From Flavobacteriales bacterium (GTDB lineage Bacteria; Bacteroidota; Bacteroidia; NS11-12g; UBA955): a stretch of DNA of 11,428 nt. The notes under the pieces were generated by a model. It made no database searches, was not told the origin of the DNA, and was given only the letters and a program-made list of their open reading frames with translations. This document shows, one piece after another, positions 1 through 6,279 of this stretch. The stretch is from NCBI GenBank assembly GCA_947472115.1, contig CANIZU010000046.1, positions 1 to 11,428 on the forward strand, written 5' to 3'. Numbering within the stretch: the stretch's first letter is position 1; each line of letters starts with the position of its first letter. A program made the translations under genes and the position numbers.

Positions 1-160
1 TGACCTCAAGAAAAGGAATCTTTAAATTCAGTCCTGGATATAGAATTCTACGGTATTTACCGAACATGGTAATGATCGCGATGCTTCCTTGTTGAACGGT
101 TTGGATAGATGCCAGCAGAATCAATGCCGCAACGCCTAAGTAAATGTAAGTGAGTGTCAT
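1..160 (-). CDS. SPFH/Band 7 (stomatin/prohibitin-like) protein, N-terminal part only
   Basis: Only the first 53 codons are inside the window; the gene runs off the left edge. Translation from the ATG at 158-160 gives a short polar start, one hydrophobic segment (about residues 3-18) and then the typical opening of an SPFH domain: a TVQQGS stretch, GKYRRIL, and PGLNLKIPF. SPFH proteins are membrane-anchored scaffolds that form large oligomeric rings and often regulate proteases or membrane microdomains. Here the single N-terminal anchor followed directly by the V-x-QG-x-A and GKY-R-x-L-x-PGL-x-x-x-IPF pattern fits the stomatin/HflC-type branch. The gene begins 27 bases after the stop of the coiled-coil gene at 188-580, so the two are probably co-transcribed. 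Which SPFH subfamily it belongs to cannot be settled from this fragment. Confidence 0.8.
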   Translation of the reverse strand, partial: MTLTYIYLGVAALILLASIQTVQQGSIAIITMFGKYRRILYPGLNLKIPFLEV

Positions 161-187
161 GTTGAACCAAAGATACAAAATCCCGAA

Positions 188-580
188 TCAATATGTACGC
201 GCCAAAAATTGCAAATATTCTACCCGTAATTCCCCGAAGATTTTGCGAAACTGATCCATCTCTTCCGTTAATGAGGTATTCACGTAACTCTTTCGATGGT
301 CGGTTGCCACGTTGTTGCTTATTGCGATATCAGCCAATTTTGTTTCAAAGTGATGAATCTCTGCCTTTAACTCGTCGATTACTTCTTTGTGTCGAATGAA
401 TTGGTTTTGAAAATGTTCCACTTGCGCCTTGACCTCAATTGCAGTGTTGGCAGCATCCACCTCGGACAAGCGGGTTTCGTAAGTCATGATTTCGTCTTTG
501 GCAAATGCCAATTCAGATAACCATTCGTTGTTGGTTTGGTGTAATTCCAATAAATACTTCTGTGCGATTTTTGCTTCCAT
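188..580 (-). CDS. Small coiled-coil protein of unknown function
   Basis: A 130-residue soluble protein with no signal peptide and no membrane segment. Nearly the whole length is charged and helical in character (rich in Glu, Lys, Ala, Gln, with spaced Leu/Ile), including EVKAQVEHFQNQFIRHKEVIDELKAEI at roughly residues 49-75, as in a coiled coil. A short break near residues 88-102 (NNVATDHRKSYVNTS) separates a second helical stretch. I do not recognise a named family, though similar short coiled-coil proteins occur in Bacteroidota. It ends 27 bases before the SPFH gene, and scaffold-like SPFH proteins often work with coiled-coil partners, so a joint role is possible but only inferred. The ATG at 578-580 is the only good start; no Shine-Dalgarno sequence is seen. 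Confidence 0.75.
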   Translation of the reverse strand: MEAKIAQKYLLELHQTNNEWLSELAFAKDEIMTYETRLSEVDAANTAIEVKAQVEHFQNQFIRHKEVIDELKAEIHHFETKLADIAISNNVATDHRKSYVNTSLTEEMDQFRKIFGELRVEYLQFLARTY

Positions 581-730
581 AGTGAAACGAAGATCCTACA
601 CGATAGGTTATTAATCCATGATGGGCCTCATCGTACAATATGATTTATATCAAGCTATCACACGGATATATTGGGGCTTTAGGCTATCGGGCCTATAGTC
701 AAATGCTATTTTCCAAACGAAATAACTCCA

Positions 731-2203
731 TCATCTTAATTTGTTCAAAGAATAAATCTGATAGTGTTCATTTTCTAATCGCTGAATTATGGGGATGTTG
801 TTTGCGCGCTTGGTTTTGAGGATAGATAGGTGTTGGGCGGGTAAAGGTTCTCCGAAGGCGGTTTTTGCGACAACAATCCATTTTAGGCCCAAATTTGCGA
901 GAGAGTCGATTCTGCCCGGAGCCAAAATCCAATCGTTGTGATTGCACCAGCCTTTTCGATGGGCGAAGTAAAGCGTTGTGGGGACTTCCTTACTGTTGAC
1001 GAATATCAAATCTTTGCGGCTGGCACCTAAGCTGTCTAGATGGGTTTCAAGTTTTTCAAAACCGGCATAGGCTGGCTTAATCCGGAAATTGTGCTGCCAG
1101 TTTAGTACGTTTTCCATGATGATAATAAACAAAAGGATGTTCTGGATTTTTTGGGTTTTGCACTGCGCCAAAGCATATCCCGCAACCAATGCCATGACCG
1201 GGGCAAAGGGTACGATGTAGTAACTATGAATCGCAAAAGTGGTCCCCGATTTTAGCATGATGCCCATGAAAGCTAGCGTTGCTATTGCGACGGTGTAAAA
1301 TAATGCTGGCTGATTTTTTCGTTGCTTCCACAGTAAAAACAGACCGACAAGCCAAGCTGCGAAACCGGTAAAATGGAGTGCGTCTAGGTAGTATTTCTCG
1401 ATAACGTCCTGCCAATTGGCTAGAATCTCCATCGCGCCAATTTGAATCGATTTTCCCATGAAAAAATGGACAAACCCAAACTTTTCGTTCAAGTAGGGTA
1501 CCCATCGAAAATAATAAAGGAAGGAGAGGCCAACAGCGAGCGCAAGGACGCCAAAAAAGGAGTAAATCCGCATTCTGAGATGGGTTTTATCAAACCACAA
1601 AAGTGCAAGTGGGACAATCGCGAAAATCATCGGCAACTTACAAAGGATCCCCAATGTGATTCCGACGAAGGAGAGTAGCAACTTCCAAACGGTGCCACTT
1701 TTCATGAATTCGAGCCCCTGGTAAATACCCCAGATCAGTATGCTCATTGAAAAGGTGTCGGGCATGATTTTACGGGAATAGGCAAACCAAATCGATCCAA
1801 GTAACAGCATCGCGGAAGGGAAGGCACTGCTTTCGTGGATGTGTTTTTTTACTAGGAGGAAGAAATAATAGATGCCGAAACTGCTGACAACCAAGTTGAT
1901 TAATCTGCCATACCAATGGGCGTAGCCGAATACTTTTGATACAAGATAAATGAGGTAATTGAGTAGGGGGAATTCCATTCCGGTGATGCCCGTTTTTTCT
2001 CCGGCGACATCAATTTGGGGGTAGAAAAAATGCCCGCCCGTTTCAAGATAATTCCGCGCAACCATTGTAACCGTGGTTTGTCGCCAATTGTGGGCCACAT
2101 CCAACGGCGGATTGGTGATGCCGATGCATCGAATCAAAAAGAATATCGCTATCCAAATGACGATGGGTTGATAGATCTTGGATTTCATTTTTTCAAGCGG
2201 CAT
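731..2203 (-). CDS. GT-C glycosyltransferase, GT39/ArnT-like membrane protein
   Basis: A 490-residue polytopic membrane protein. After a first hydrophobic helix (about residues 12-29) comes NPPLDVAHNWRQ (residues 31-42), the signature of the first periplasmic loop in ArnT/PMT-type GT-C enzymes, with Asp35 as the likely catalytic or metal-binding acid. GMEFPLLNY (about 75-83) and RKIMPDTF (144-151) give further acidic residues typical of this fold. Many hydrophobic helices follow, then a soluble C-terminal domain from about residue 370. Such enzymes move a sugar from a polyprenyl-phosphate donor to a lipid, glycan or protein outside the cytoplasmic membrane. The acceptor cannot be deduced. The start codon shares one base with the stop of the upstream gene (TAATG), which supports this start over the internal Met6. 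The GT2 gene at 7425-8378 could make its donor, but it is in another transcription unit. Confidence 0.85.
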   Translation of the reverse strand: MPLEKMKSKIYQPIVIWIAIFFLIRCIGITNPPLDVAHNWRQTTVTMVARNYLETGGHFFYPQIDVAGEKTGITGMEFPLLNYLIYLVSKVFGYAHWYGRLINLVVSSFGIYYFFLLVKKHIHESSAFPSAMLLLGSIWFAYSRKIMPDTFSMSILIWGIYQGLEFMKSGTVWKLLLSFVGITLGILCKLPMIFAIVPLALLWFDKTHLRMRIYSFFGVLALAVGLSFLYYFRWVPYLNEKFGFVHFFMGKSIQIGAMEILANWQDVIEKYYLDALHFTGFAAWLVGLFLLWKQRKNQPALFYTVAIATLAFMGIMLKSGTTFAIHSYYIVPFAPVMALVAGYALAQCKTQKIQNILLFIIIMENVLNWQHNFRIKPAYAGFEKLETHLDSLGASRKDLIFVNSKEVPTTLYFAHRKGWCNHNDWILAPGRIDSLANLGLKWIVVAKTAFGEPLPAQHLSILKTKRANNIPIIQRLENEHYQIYSLNKLR

Positions 2204-3249
2204 TATTTTTTTACAACTTTTTCATCACTTCTAAAAAGACTCCTAATCGAAGAGATATTGAGAGGGAATTCAAGGATGATATGCAACATGCTTAACACGT
2301 AAATCGCTGCCAGTCCAATGCGATAGTTGAAATAGAACATGAAGCAGCAGATCGCCCATAAAATGAGGGTGGTATACATTTTTTTCTTATCTATCTTATG
2401 CCATTGGATGACGGAAGTTTTAGAGAACCAATTGAGGTAGTGGTAGGTATAAGCGAAGGCGATAAAGGTCTGAACTTTCCATACGATGGGGAGTTGCAGG
2501 TTCCAATTGGATCCATCGGAATGACCCAAAAGGCGTGTTAATGCGTAATTTACCTGATGGAAGTTTGTCGCGATAAAGGTTTCGAATGTGGATTGAGAGG
2601 TATTTGATGGAAGGACAAGGTTTTCTTTGGCTGAAATGACGATGATGACGAAGAACATCGACACAACATTTACATAACCCCAGGTGGATTTGCTTTTTTT
2701 GGCGCCCGACCACATGAAGAGTATCGTAAAGAGAAATACATGGATGATGGTGGGCAGAAATATGCCAAAACAGACCGCAAAAAAGGTGAATTTATAAAGA
2801 AATAGGGTAGACAGCGTGCAGATTCCGATGATCATTAAACGGTTGATTCTTTGCGGGGTGGCGACGAAGGCTACGGCGAAAATGAATACAGCAAACAGGG
2901 CCGAAAAGCTCCATTGGGTATATGTGTTTAGTGGTGCTGCAACGTTCGATGATAAGATTGATGCGTGCAGGGGTTTGGTGAATTCCCATTTCCCCAATTC
3001 AAAAAATGCGAATGTGATTGTAAGCAAGAGCAGTGAAACGATCACCGCTTTGAGGTAATGTTTTTTGTCGTTTTGATGCGCCAAGAAGTAATTCTTCTTA
3101 TCCAGCCAATTGATTTCGGTGAGGTAATGCAGCGGTCCGAGAATCGCATAAGAGAACAGAAACAGTTGGAATGGGAATTGAAATGCAAAAAACAGAGTGA
3201 CCCAAATCAATAAGAAATTGGTGATTTCGATTTTTTTTGCCTCGCCCAT
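2203..3249 (-). CDS. Polytopic membrane protein with conserved-looking intramembrane histidines
   Basis: A 348-residue protein with about eight to nine hydrophobic segments (for example residues 12-33, 66-84, 113-131, 136-160, 163-180, 193-206, 258-272, 292-308, 311-326). I do not recognise a named family with certainty. Striking motifs sit in or at the ends of helices: ILGPLHYLTEINWL (37-49, His41), PTIIHVF (166-172, His170), YTYHYLNWFSKT (267-278, His270) and LHIILEFPLN (322-331, His323). Four histidines spread over separate helices, with nearby acidic residues, recall membrane metal proteins such as the Brp/Blh carotenoid-cleavage family, but this is only a resemblance. The gene is TAATG-coupled to the downstream GT-C glycosyltransferase, suggesting a shared envelope or lipid role. 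A terminator lies just upstream of its start, so it must have its own promoter in the roughly 40 bases between, where I see no convincing box. Confidence 0.75.
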   Translation of the reverse strand: MGEAKKIEITNFLLIWVTLFFAFQFPFQLFLFSYAILGPLHYLTEINWLDKKNYFLAHQNDKKHYLKAVIVSLLLLTITFAFFELGKWEFTKPLHASILSSNVAAPLNTYTQWSFSALFAVFIFAVAFVATPQRINRLMIIGICTLSTLFLYKFTFFAVCFGIFLPTIIHVFLFTILFMWSGAKKSKSTWGYVNVVSMFFVIIVISAKENLVLPSNTSQSTFETFIATNFHQVNYALTRLLGHSDGSNWNLQLPIVWKVQTFIAFAYTYHYLNWFSKTSVIQWHKIDKKKMYTTLILWAICCFMFYFNYRIGLAAIYVLSMLHIILEFPLNISSIRSLFRSDEKVVKK

Positions 3250-3281
3250 GAATAAAACGGGAAATTAGGGAATTTTCAGGC

Positions 3282-3318
3282 ATAAAAAACCCCAAATTCG
3301 CTAGAATTCGAGGAAAAA
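3282..3318 (-). terminator. Intrinsic terminator, copy 1 of a duplicated element
   Basis: On the minus strand a 10-base-pair stem (plus-strand arms 3290-3299 and 3304-3313) with a four-base loop is followed by six Ts (3284-3289). The arms pair fully on the minus-strand RNA if G-U pairs are allowed; the plus strand has mismatches and no U tract, which fixes the direction. It lies about 30 bases after the serine hydrolase stop and would end that operon. It matches the element at 5275-5311 at 36 of 37 positions; the single difference (3311 versus 5304) only changes a C-G pair to U-G. Confidence 0.85.
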
Positions 3319-3346
3319 AGGGGAAATACCTTAAGTTGTTTTGGGT

Positions 3347-4531
3347 TTAATGCTCCAGAATTACATCCAATAATTCTATCTTCATTTTTTCATATAGATC
3401 ATTGAATGGCCCCTCTAGTAGTGTTCCAATATTGACGCCAATAAATATTGTTACATCTTTTGCAGGGAAATGATACAGAATTGCACCCGCACCAATTCCA
3501 CTTCCTCCATGTCCATATCCCCAGTTGTCTTTGTGGGTTCTGTAGGTTAAGCCGAGCCCATAGGCCGGTTTTCCATTTTTATTTAATACCCAGTTTCGCA
3601 TTGTATCAAGTGTTTCTTTTTTTAGAATTTGACCACGAACAAGTCCATCCAGAAAATGTACATAGTCCATTGGTGTAGCAACAATTCCATCGTCGCCGAT
3701 CATCGCAGACACATTGTTGACTTGCGTTTTGGTGACGTTTTCTAATCGATTGTCGCTCAGGCGATTTAGATAACAATTTACTAATTCAGGGTATTTTAAA
3801 TATCCAGTTTCGTTTTTATAATAGGTGTTTAAAAGGCTTAATGGTTTGAAAATTACATCGGACATCATGATGCTATGGTCTTTGCCTGTTATTTTATTAA
3901 TCATTATGGCCAATAACAAAAAATTTGTATTGCAGTAAGAATATTTGCTTCCCGGTTCAAATTCTGACTTTTTATCAAAAGCATATGAAATCAAATCTAA
4001 GTAATTAAATATTTTATTTTGATTGCTGAGTAAATTAGCTGAGTAAGTGTAATCATAGGCATAGTCAAAAATGCCTGATGTGTGATTCAATAACATCCTA
4101 ACCGAAATTAATTCACTGTTGGTGATGTGTTGAGAAATGTTCACCGGAAGATGTTTTGATATGGGATCGTCCAATGAAATAACCCCATTTTCGTATAGCT
4201 TCATTACAAGAACTGCGGTGTAGGATTTTACTATGCTCTGCGCATATTGTAAATGACAAATTTGTAAAGGAGTTTTGTCTTCAATTTTTGAATATCCTGC
4301 CGCTCCTGCCCATTCCTCTGTGGACGTTTTAACTGCCATACTTATGCCAGGGATTCCTAAATTGGCATATTTGTTAAGAATGGTCTGAAGTTTTTCCGAT
4401 TTACTGTAATTAAAAACTTGAGTACTGTTACAATGAAACGATGATGTTGATAGGTCAATTTTTTTACAACCGAAAATAACCAATGAAAAAAGTGAATTGG
4501 CCAAGAAAAGTATGGTGAAATATTTTTTCAT
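3347..4531 (-). CDS. Lipoprotein serine hydrolase, beta-lactamase class C / DD-peptidase fold
   Basis: A 394-residue protein with an N-terminal lipoprotein signal (basic KK, hydrophobic core, then I-F-G-C with Cys22 as the lipidation site; Phe at -2 is slightly unusual). The PF00144-type motifs are present in order: S99-I-V-K102 (nucleophile and general base), Y199-C-N201, and H341-G-G-S near the C-terminus in place of the KTG box. SLDDPISKHLP (119-129) and LLNHTSGIFDY (147-157) are typical of the family. Such enzymes hydrolyse or transfer esters, amides or peptidoglycan peptides; motifs do not give the substrate, and class C resemblance is not proof of antibiotic resistance. It should be anchored in the outer or inner membrane. 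Its ATG overlaps the stop of the upstream gene by four bases (ATGA), so the two are translationally coupled. The coding region is visibly more AT-rich than flanking genes. Confidence 0.9.
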   Translation of the reverse strand: MKKYFTILFLANSLFSLVIFGCKKIDLSTSSFHCNSTQVFNYSKSEKLQTILNKYANLGIPGISMAVKTSTEEWAGAAGYSKIEDKTPLQICHLQYAQSIVKSYTAVLVMKLYENGVISLDDPISKHLPVNISQHITNSELISVRMLLNHTSGIFDYAYDYTYSANLLSNQNKIFNYLDLISYAFDKKSEFEPGSKYSYCNTNFLLLAIMINKITGKDHSIMMSDVIFKPLSLLNTYYKNETGYLKYPELVNCYLNRLSDNRLENVTKTQVNNVSAMIGDDGIVATPMDYVHFLDGLVRGQILKKETLDTMRNWVLNKNGKPAYGLGLTYRTHKDNWGYGHGGSGIGAGAILYHFPAKDVTIFIGVNIGTLLEGPFNDLYEKMKIELLDVILEH

Positions 4532-5148
4532 GTGGATTTTTTATTTTGATGGAGGTCAATTCGGCACCCAAAATTGATTAATGTTGTCGGAAGTACCGGA
4601 ATCGATTTGTTGTATCTTGCAATTCCCATGATGTCGTATTGCATGAAAGGTGAGATGATGTTATTACTTGCGATATTAGGCTTGAGCCAAAGGCCAATTC
4701 CAGTGTTAACGGTAATTGCTAAATTTCCATGATCGCTCGATTTTTCCCAATTCCCGTTTATTAATGTGTATGGTTGAGTTGGCAGGAATAGGTCAATCAA
4801 ACCCGGTCCGAATTTTATTTCTAAATGAAGGGCTTTGTAAATTTTAGGCCTATAAATAAATTGGCTATTTAAATAGGCTGCATTACCATTGTATTTGTTG
4901 AAGAAATAGCCGAAGTTGATAGATTGAAATGTGAGGTTTTTTTTAGTGTAGTTTAATTCTGTGCCAATGCTAAATCCTGGGTTTCTGAAATTGTTTTCTG
5001 CATTATGGAAAGGTGTAGCAATTGCTTGGAAATTCATTGACGTGACAATGGGCAGGTAGAGTGTTTTTTTTGAATTCTTTGCTAAAGTTTGACTGAATAA
5101 ATTGACTGTGAATAGTAAAAGAAGTAATAATGGTAGGTGCCTTTTCAT
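4528..5148 (-). CDS. Exported, probably outer-membrane beta-barrel protein of unknown function
   Basis: A 206-residue protein starting at Met of MKRHLPLLLLLLFTVNLFSQ, a classic signal peptide with likely cleavage after residue 20. An upstream in-frame ATG at 5182-5184 would add 12 residues ahead of the signal and would begin inside the promoter-like palindrome, so it is rejected. The mature part shows alternating short strands rich in aromatic residues and glycine (FSIGTELNYTKKNLTFQSINFGYFF region, about residues 59-83; FIYRPKIY, 97-104; HLEIKFGPGL, 108-117; NTGIGLWLKP, 148-157), and it ends with a strand-like TLINFGCRIDL. This is the look of a small outer-membrane beta-barrel, but no named family is recognised. 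It is the first gene of a two-gene operon with the serine hydrolase and shares its low GC content. Confidence 0.7.
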   Translation of the reverse strand: MKRHLPLLLLLLFTVNLFSQTLAKNSKKTLYLPIVTSMNFQAIATPFHNAENNFRNPGFSIGTELNYTKKNLTFQSINFGYFFNKYNGNAAYLNSQFIYRPKIYKALHLEIKFGPGLIDLFLPTQPYTLINGNWEKSSDHGNLAITVNTGIGLWLKPNIASNNIISPFMQYDIMGIARYNKSIPVLPTTLINFGCRIDLHQNKKST

Positions 5149-5168
5149 TTCTATTATTGGTGAGCAGG

Positions 5169-5193
5169 ATTTTATCTTTGCCAAAGATAAAAT
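5169..5193. promoter_or_regulatory. 25-base perfect palindrome containing a -7 box on each strand
   Basis: Two 12-base arms (ATTTTATCTTTG and its exact complement) flank a single central base. Each arm holds TATCTTTG, a full match to the Bacteroidota -7 consensus TAnnTTTG. On the minus strand the box is at 5182-5189, about 34 bases before the ATG at 5148, so it is a good promoter candidate for the two-gene operon. No clear TTTG -33 element is seen at the usual spacing. The symmetry could make it a two-way promoter or an operator for a dimeric regulator; the sequence alone cannot decide. There is no U tract next to it, so a terminator is unlikely. Confidence 0.6.
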
Positions 5194-5274
5194 AATTTCA
5201 TTGCGATCTAGAACATACCCAATGAATTTCGATGAATAACATTACGCAAACGATAGTTTGGATATCCAGAGTGT

Positions 5275-5311
5275 ATAAAAAACCCCAAATTCGCTAGAAT
5301 TCGGGGAAAAA
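5275..5311 (-). terminator. Intrinsic terminator of tRNA-Ser, copy 2 of the duplicated element
   Basis: The plus-strand arms are 5283-5292 and 5297-5306 with a four-base loop. Read on the minus strand the stem is ten pairs (one G-U) and is followed by six Ts (5277-5282). It lies about 28 bases beyond the 3' end of the tRNA-Ser gene and is its natural terminator. It is the near-identical partner of the element at 3282-3318. Confidence 0.85.
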
Positions 5312-5334
5312 GAGGGTTAAAACTGGGTTTGTTG

Positions 5335-5422
5335 TAGAGAGGAAGGGATTCGAACCCTCGAAACGCTTTTGGCGTTTACACACTTTCCAGGCGTGCTCCT
5401 TCGACCACTCGGACACCTCTCT
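5335..5422 (-). tRNA. tRNA-Ser, anticodon GGA
   Basis: A class II tRNA of 88 bases read on the minus strand. The acceptor arms AGAGAGG and CCTCTCT form seven perfect pairs. The D region GTCCGAGTGGTCGAAGGA, the anticodon stem-loop with loop CTGGAAA (anticodon GGA, plus-strand 5386-5388), a long variable arm with stem AAACGC/GCGTTT, and the T arm with loop TTCGAAT are all present. GGA reads serine codons UCC and UCU. The 3' CCA is not encoded. The base after the acceptor stem reads as A, where G is the usual serine discriminator. A -7 box lies just upstream and an intrinsic terminator just downstream. Confidence 0.96.
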
Positions 5423-5431
5423 AGGAGGGTG

Positions 5432-5439
5432 CAAAGATA
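5432..5439 (-). promoter_or_regulatory. -7 box for tRNA-Ser
   Basis: TATCTTTG on the minus strand matches the TAnnTTTG consensus fully and ends nine bases before the 5' end of the tRNA, the distance expected for a short 5' leader. No TTTG at the usual -33 distance is apparent. Confidence 0.6.
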
Positions 5440-5456
5440 GTGAATGGGGCCCGTAA

Positions 5457-5546
5457 TTATTTAAGAGGGATCCAATTTCCTCCGATAAAGGCAAACCCGA
5501 AAATTTCCATGACTTCGGTTCCGTTTACGATTGTAGTGGTTAGCAT
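5457..5546 (-). CDS. Possible small ORF of 29 residues, uncertain
   Basis: An ATG at 5544-5546 opens a 29-codon frame ending in TAA, with product MLTTTIVNGTEVM followed by EIFGFAFIGGNWIPLK. The frame stays open for 18 codons upstream of the ATG without another start. The composition (GG, NW, a hydrophobic middle) is protein-like, but the frame ends just before the tRNA promoter and has no Shine-Dalgarno sequence. It could be a remnant of a larger gene's C-terminus or chance. I do not recognise it. Confidence 0.2.
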   Translation of the reverse strand: MLTTTIVNGTEVMEIFGFAFIGGNWIPLK

Positions 5547-5625
5547 GTTGCTTGTTTGTTGTAATTTTATGCAATCTGAGTTCGCATTGTTACCAAATTG
5601 TTATCCAATAGTTAGTTAAATGAAA

Positions 5626-5653
5626 AACGCCTGTGAAGTTGTTCACAGGCGTT
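5626..5653 (-). terminator. Intrinsic terminator of the Arg/Asp-repeat gene
   Basis: A perfect 12-base-pair stem (AACGCCTGTGAA, arms 5626-5637 and 5642-5653) with a four-base loop. On the minus strand it is followed by TTTCATTT, so with the two Ts of the stem there is a five-T run. It lies 22 bases after the stop at 5676. The plus strand also has a short T run a few bases away (5660-5664), so some two-way activity is possible, but no plus-strand gene ends here. Confidence 0.85.
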
Positions 5654-5675
5654 CCACATTTTTATTACCATTCGT

Positions 5676-6122
5676 TTATCTGTGGCAATTTCTATGAGGG
5701 CGCGCGGCGCCATGATGATGTCCGCGTCGCATCATAATACGCTGTCTGTTTGGAATTGCATTGCTCCTTCTGATATGCCCGTTGCAATGTTGATGTCCAA
5801 TTCGTACACCCACCACTACCTGAGGGAGCGGATGATTTTGGGTGTTGTAATGGCCTCTTCGGCGTCGATCCCTACGATTCTCTCTGCGGTCTCTTGAATC
5901 TTCCCTTCGGTCCCTCACGTCTTCTCTTTTGTCTCTGCGGTCTTCAATTTGATCCAACGGACCTCCTTGGTGTTGAGCGTCGCGCACATCCTCTCTTCGG
6001 TCTCTGACGTCTTCTCTTCGGTCTCTTTTAATTCTCTCTCTTCTGGCGGTTTGAGCCTCGCTGGGCAATGCAATGAGTCCAAAAGCCATAATGATTAGGG
6101 TTTTTTGAATGATCTGTCTCAT
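5676..6122 (-). CDS. Secreted Arg/Asp/Glu heptad-repeat protein with His-rich basic tail
   Basis: The start at 6120-6122 gives a 148-residue protein. It is chosen over an ATG 96 bases upstream because a strong AAGGAG sits nine bases before it and a signal peptide follows at once (MRQIIQKTLIIMAFGLIALPSEAQ, cleavage near residue 24). The mature part begins with basic residues and then carries heptads of the form RDRREDV: two in tandem (33-46), a 16-residue spacer with HQGGPL, then four more (63-90) that decay to RDRRRRG. This pattern of alternating charges suits a long single alpha-helix held by salt bridges. The remainder (91-148) contains VVVGVRIGH, ten histidines including HHH (135-137), two cysteines and many arginines. 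The net charge is strongly positive. Arg/Asp-rich secreted proteins of this kind are seen in Bacteroidota, but I know of no assigned function. Metal, nucleic acid or polyanion binding are guesses. Confidence 0.75.
   Translation of the reverse strand: MRQIIQKTLIIMAFGLIALPSEAQTARRERIKRDRREDVRDRREDVRDAQHQGGPLDQIEDRRDKREDVRDRREDSRDRRENRRDRRRRGHYNTQNHPLPQVVVGVRIGHQHCNGHIRRSNAIPNRQRIMMRRGHHHGAARPHRNCHR
5853..6026 (-). repeat. 21-base-period coding repeat (RDRREDV heptads)
   Basis: Degenerate 21-base units encode the heptads at residues 33-46 and 63-90 of the secreted protein. At DNA level they appear on the plus strand as repeated TCTTCTCTTCGGTCTC-like stretches. The repeat follows the reading frame and is broken by one 48-base spacer, so it is internal gene duplication rather than an independent element. 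Confidence 0.75.
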
Positions 6123-6131
6123 GTTGTGTTT

Positions 6132-6137
6132 CTCCTT
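6132..6137 (-). promoter_or_regulatory. Strong Shine-Dalgarno sequence deciding the start at 6122
   Basis: AAGGAG on the minus strand, nine bases before the ATG. It is unusual here, because the other genes in the window show no such site. Confidence 0.7.
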
Positions 6138-6166
6138 TCTTGTAGGTTTGACTTTGAAAATCGTGC

Positions 6167-6197
6167 CAAGTTTAATCGCATCGATGAAAAAGCCAAA
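6167..6197 (-). promoter_or_regulatory. Candidate promoter of the Arg/Asp-repeat gene
   Basis: On the minus strand TTTG (6194-6197), a 19-base spacer and TAAACTTG (6167-6174) match the Bacteroidota -33/-7 layout with one mismatch in the -7 box. The predicted transcript would have a leader of about 40 bases containing the Shine-Dalgarno site. Confidence 0.4.
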
Positions 6198-6279
6198 AAG
6201 AGGGATCAATTTACCCACCTTTACCCAAAGTTTGTATTGTGGAATTTCGGGTGTTCAATCAGGAGATGGATGGAGTGAT

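Noticed and set aside
670..700. A weak inverted repeat (TAGGC...GCCTA) after the GT-C gene
   Set aside because: The stem is only five pairs with no U tract on the minus strand, so it is not a convincing terminator.
3347..4531. An antibiotic resistance beta-lactamase
   Set aside because: The S-x-x-K, Y-x-N and HGG motifs define a broad serine hydrolase family. The lipoprotein signal and context do not indicate resistance.
5294..5494. A minus-strand 66-residue open frame across the tRNA-Ser gene
   Set aside because: It reads through the tRNA and its terminator, so it is a chance frame.
5853..6026. Regular repeats that could suggest a CRISPR array
   Set aside because: The units have a 21-base period, keep a reading frame, are degenerate and have no unique spacers of constant length.
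6123..6218. A 32-residue N-terminal extension of the Arg/Asp-repeat protein
   Set aside because: It would bury the signal peptide inside the protein and ignore the AAGGAG site placed nine bases before the inner ATG.
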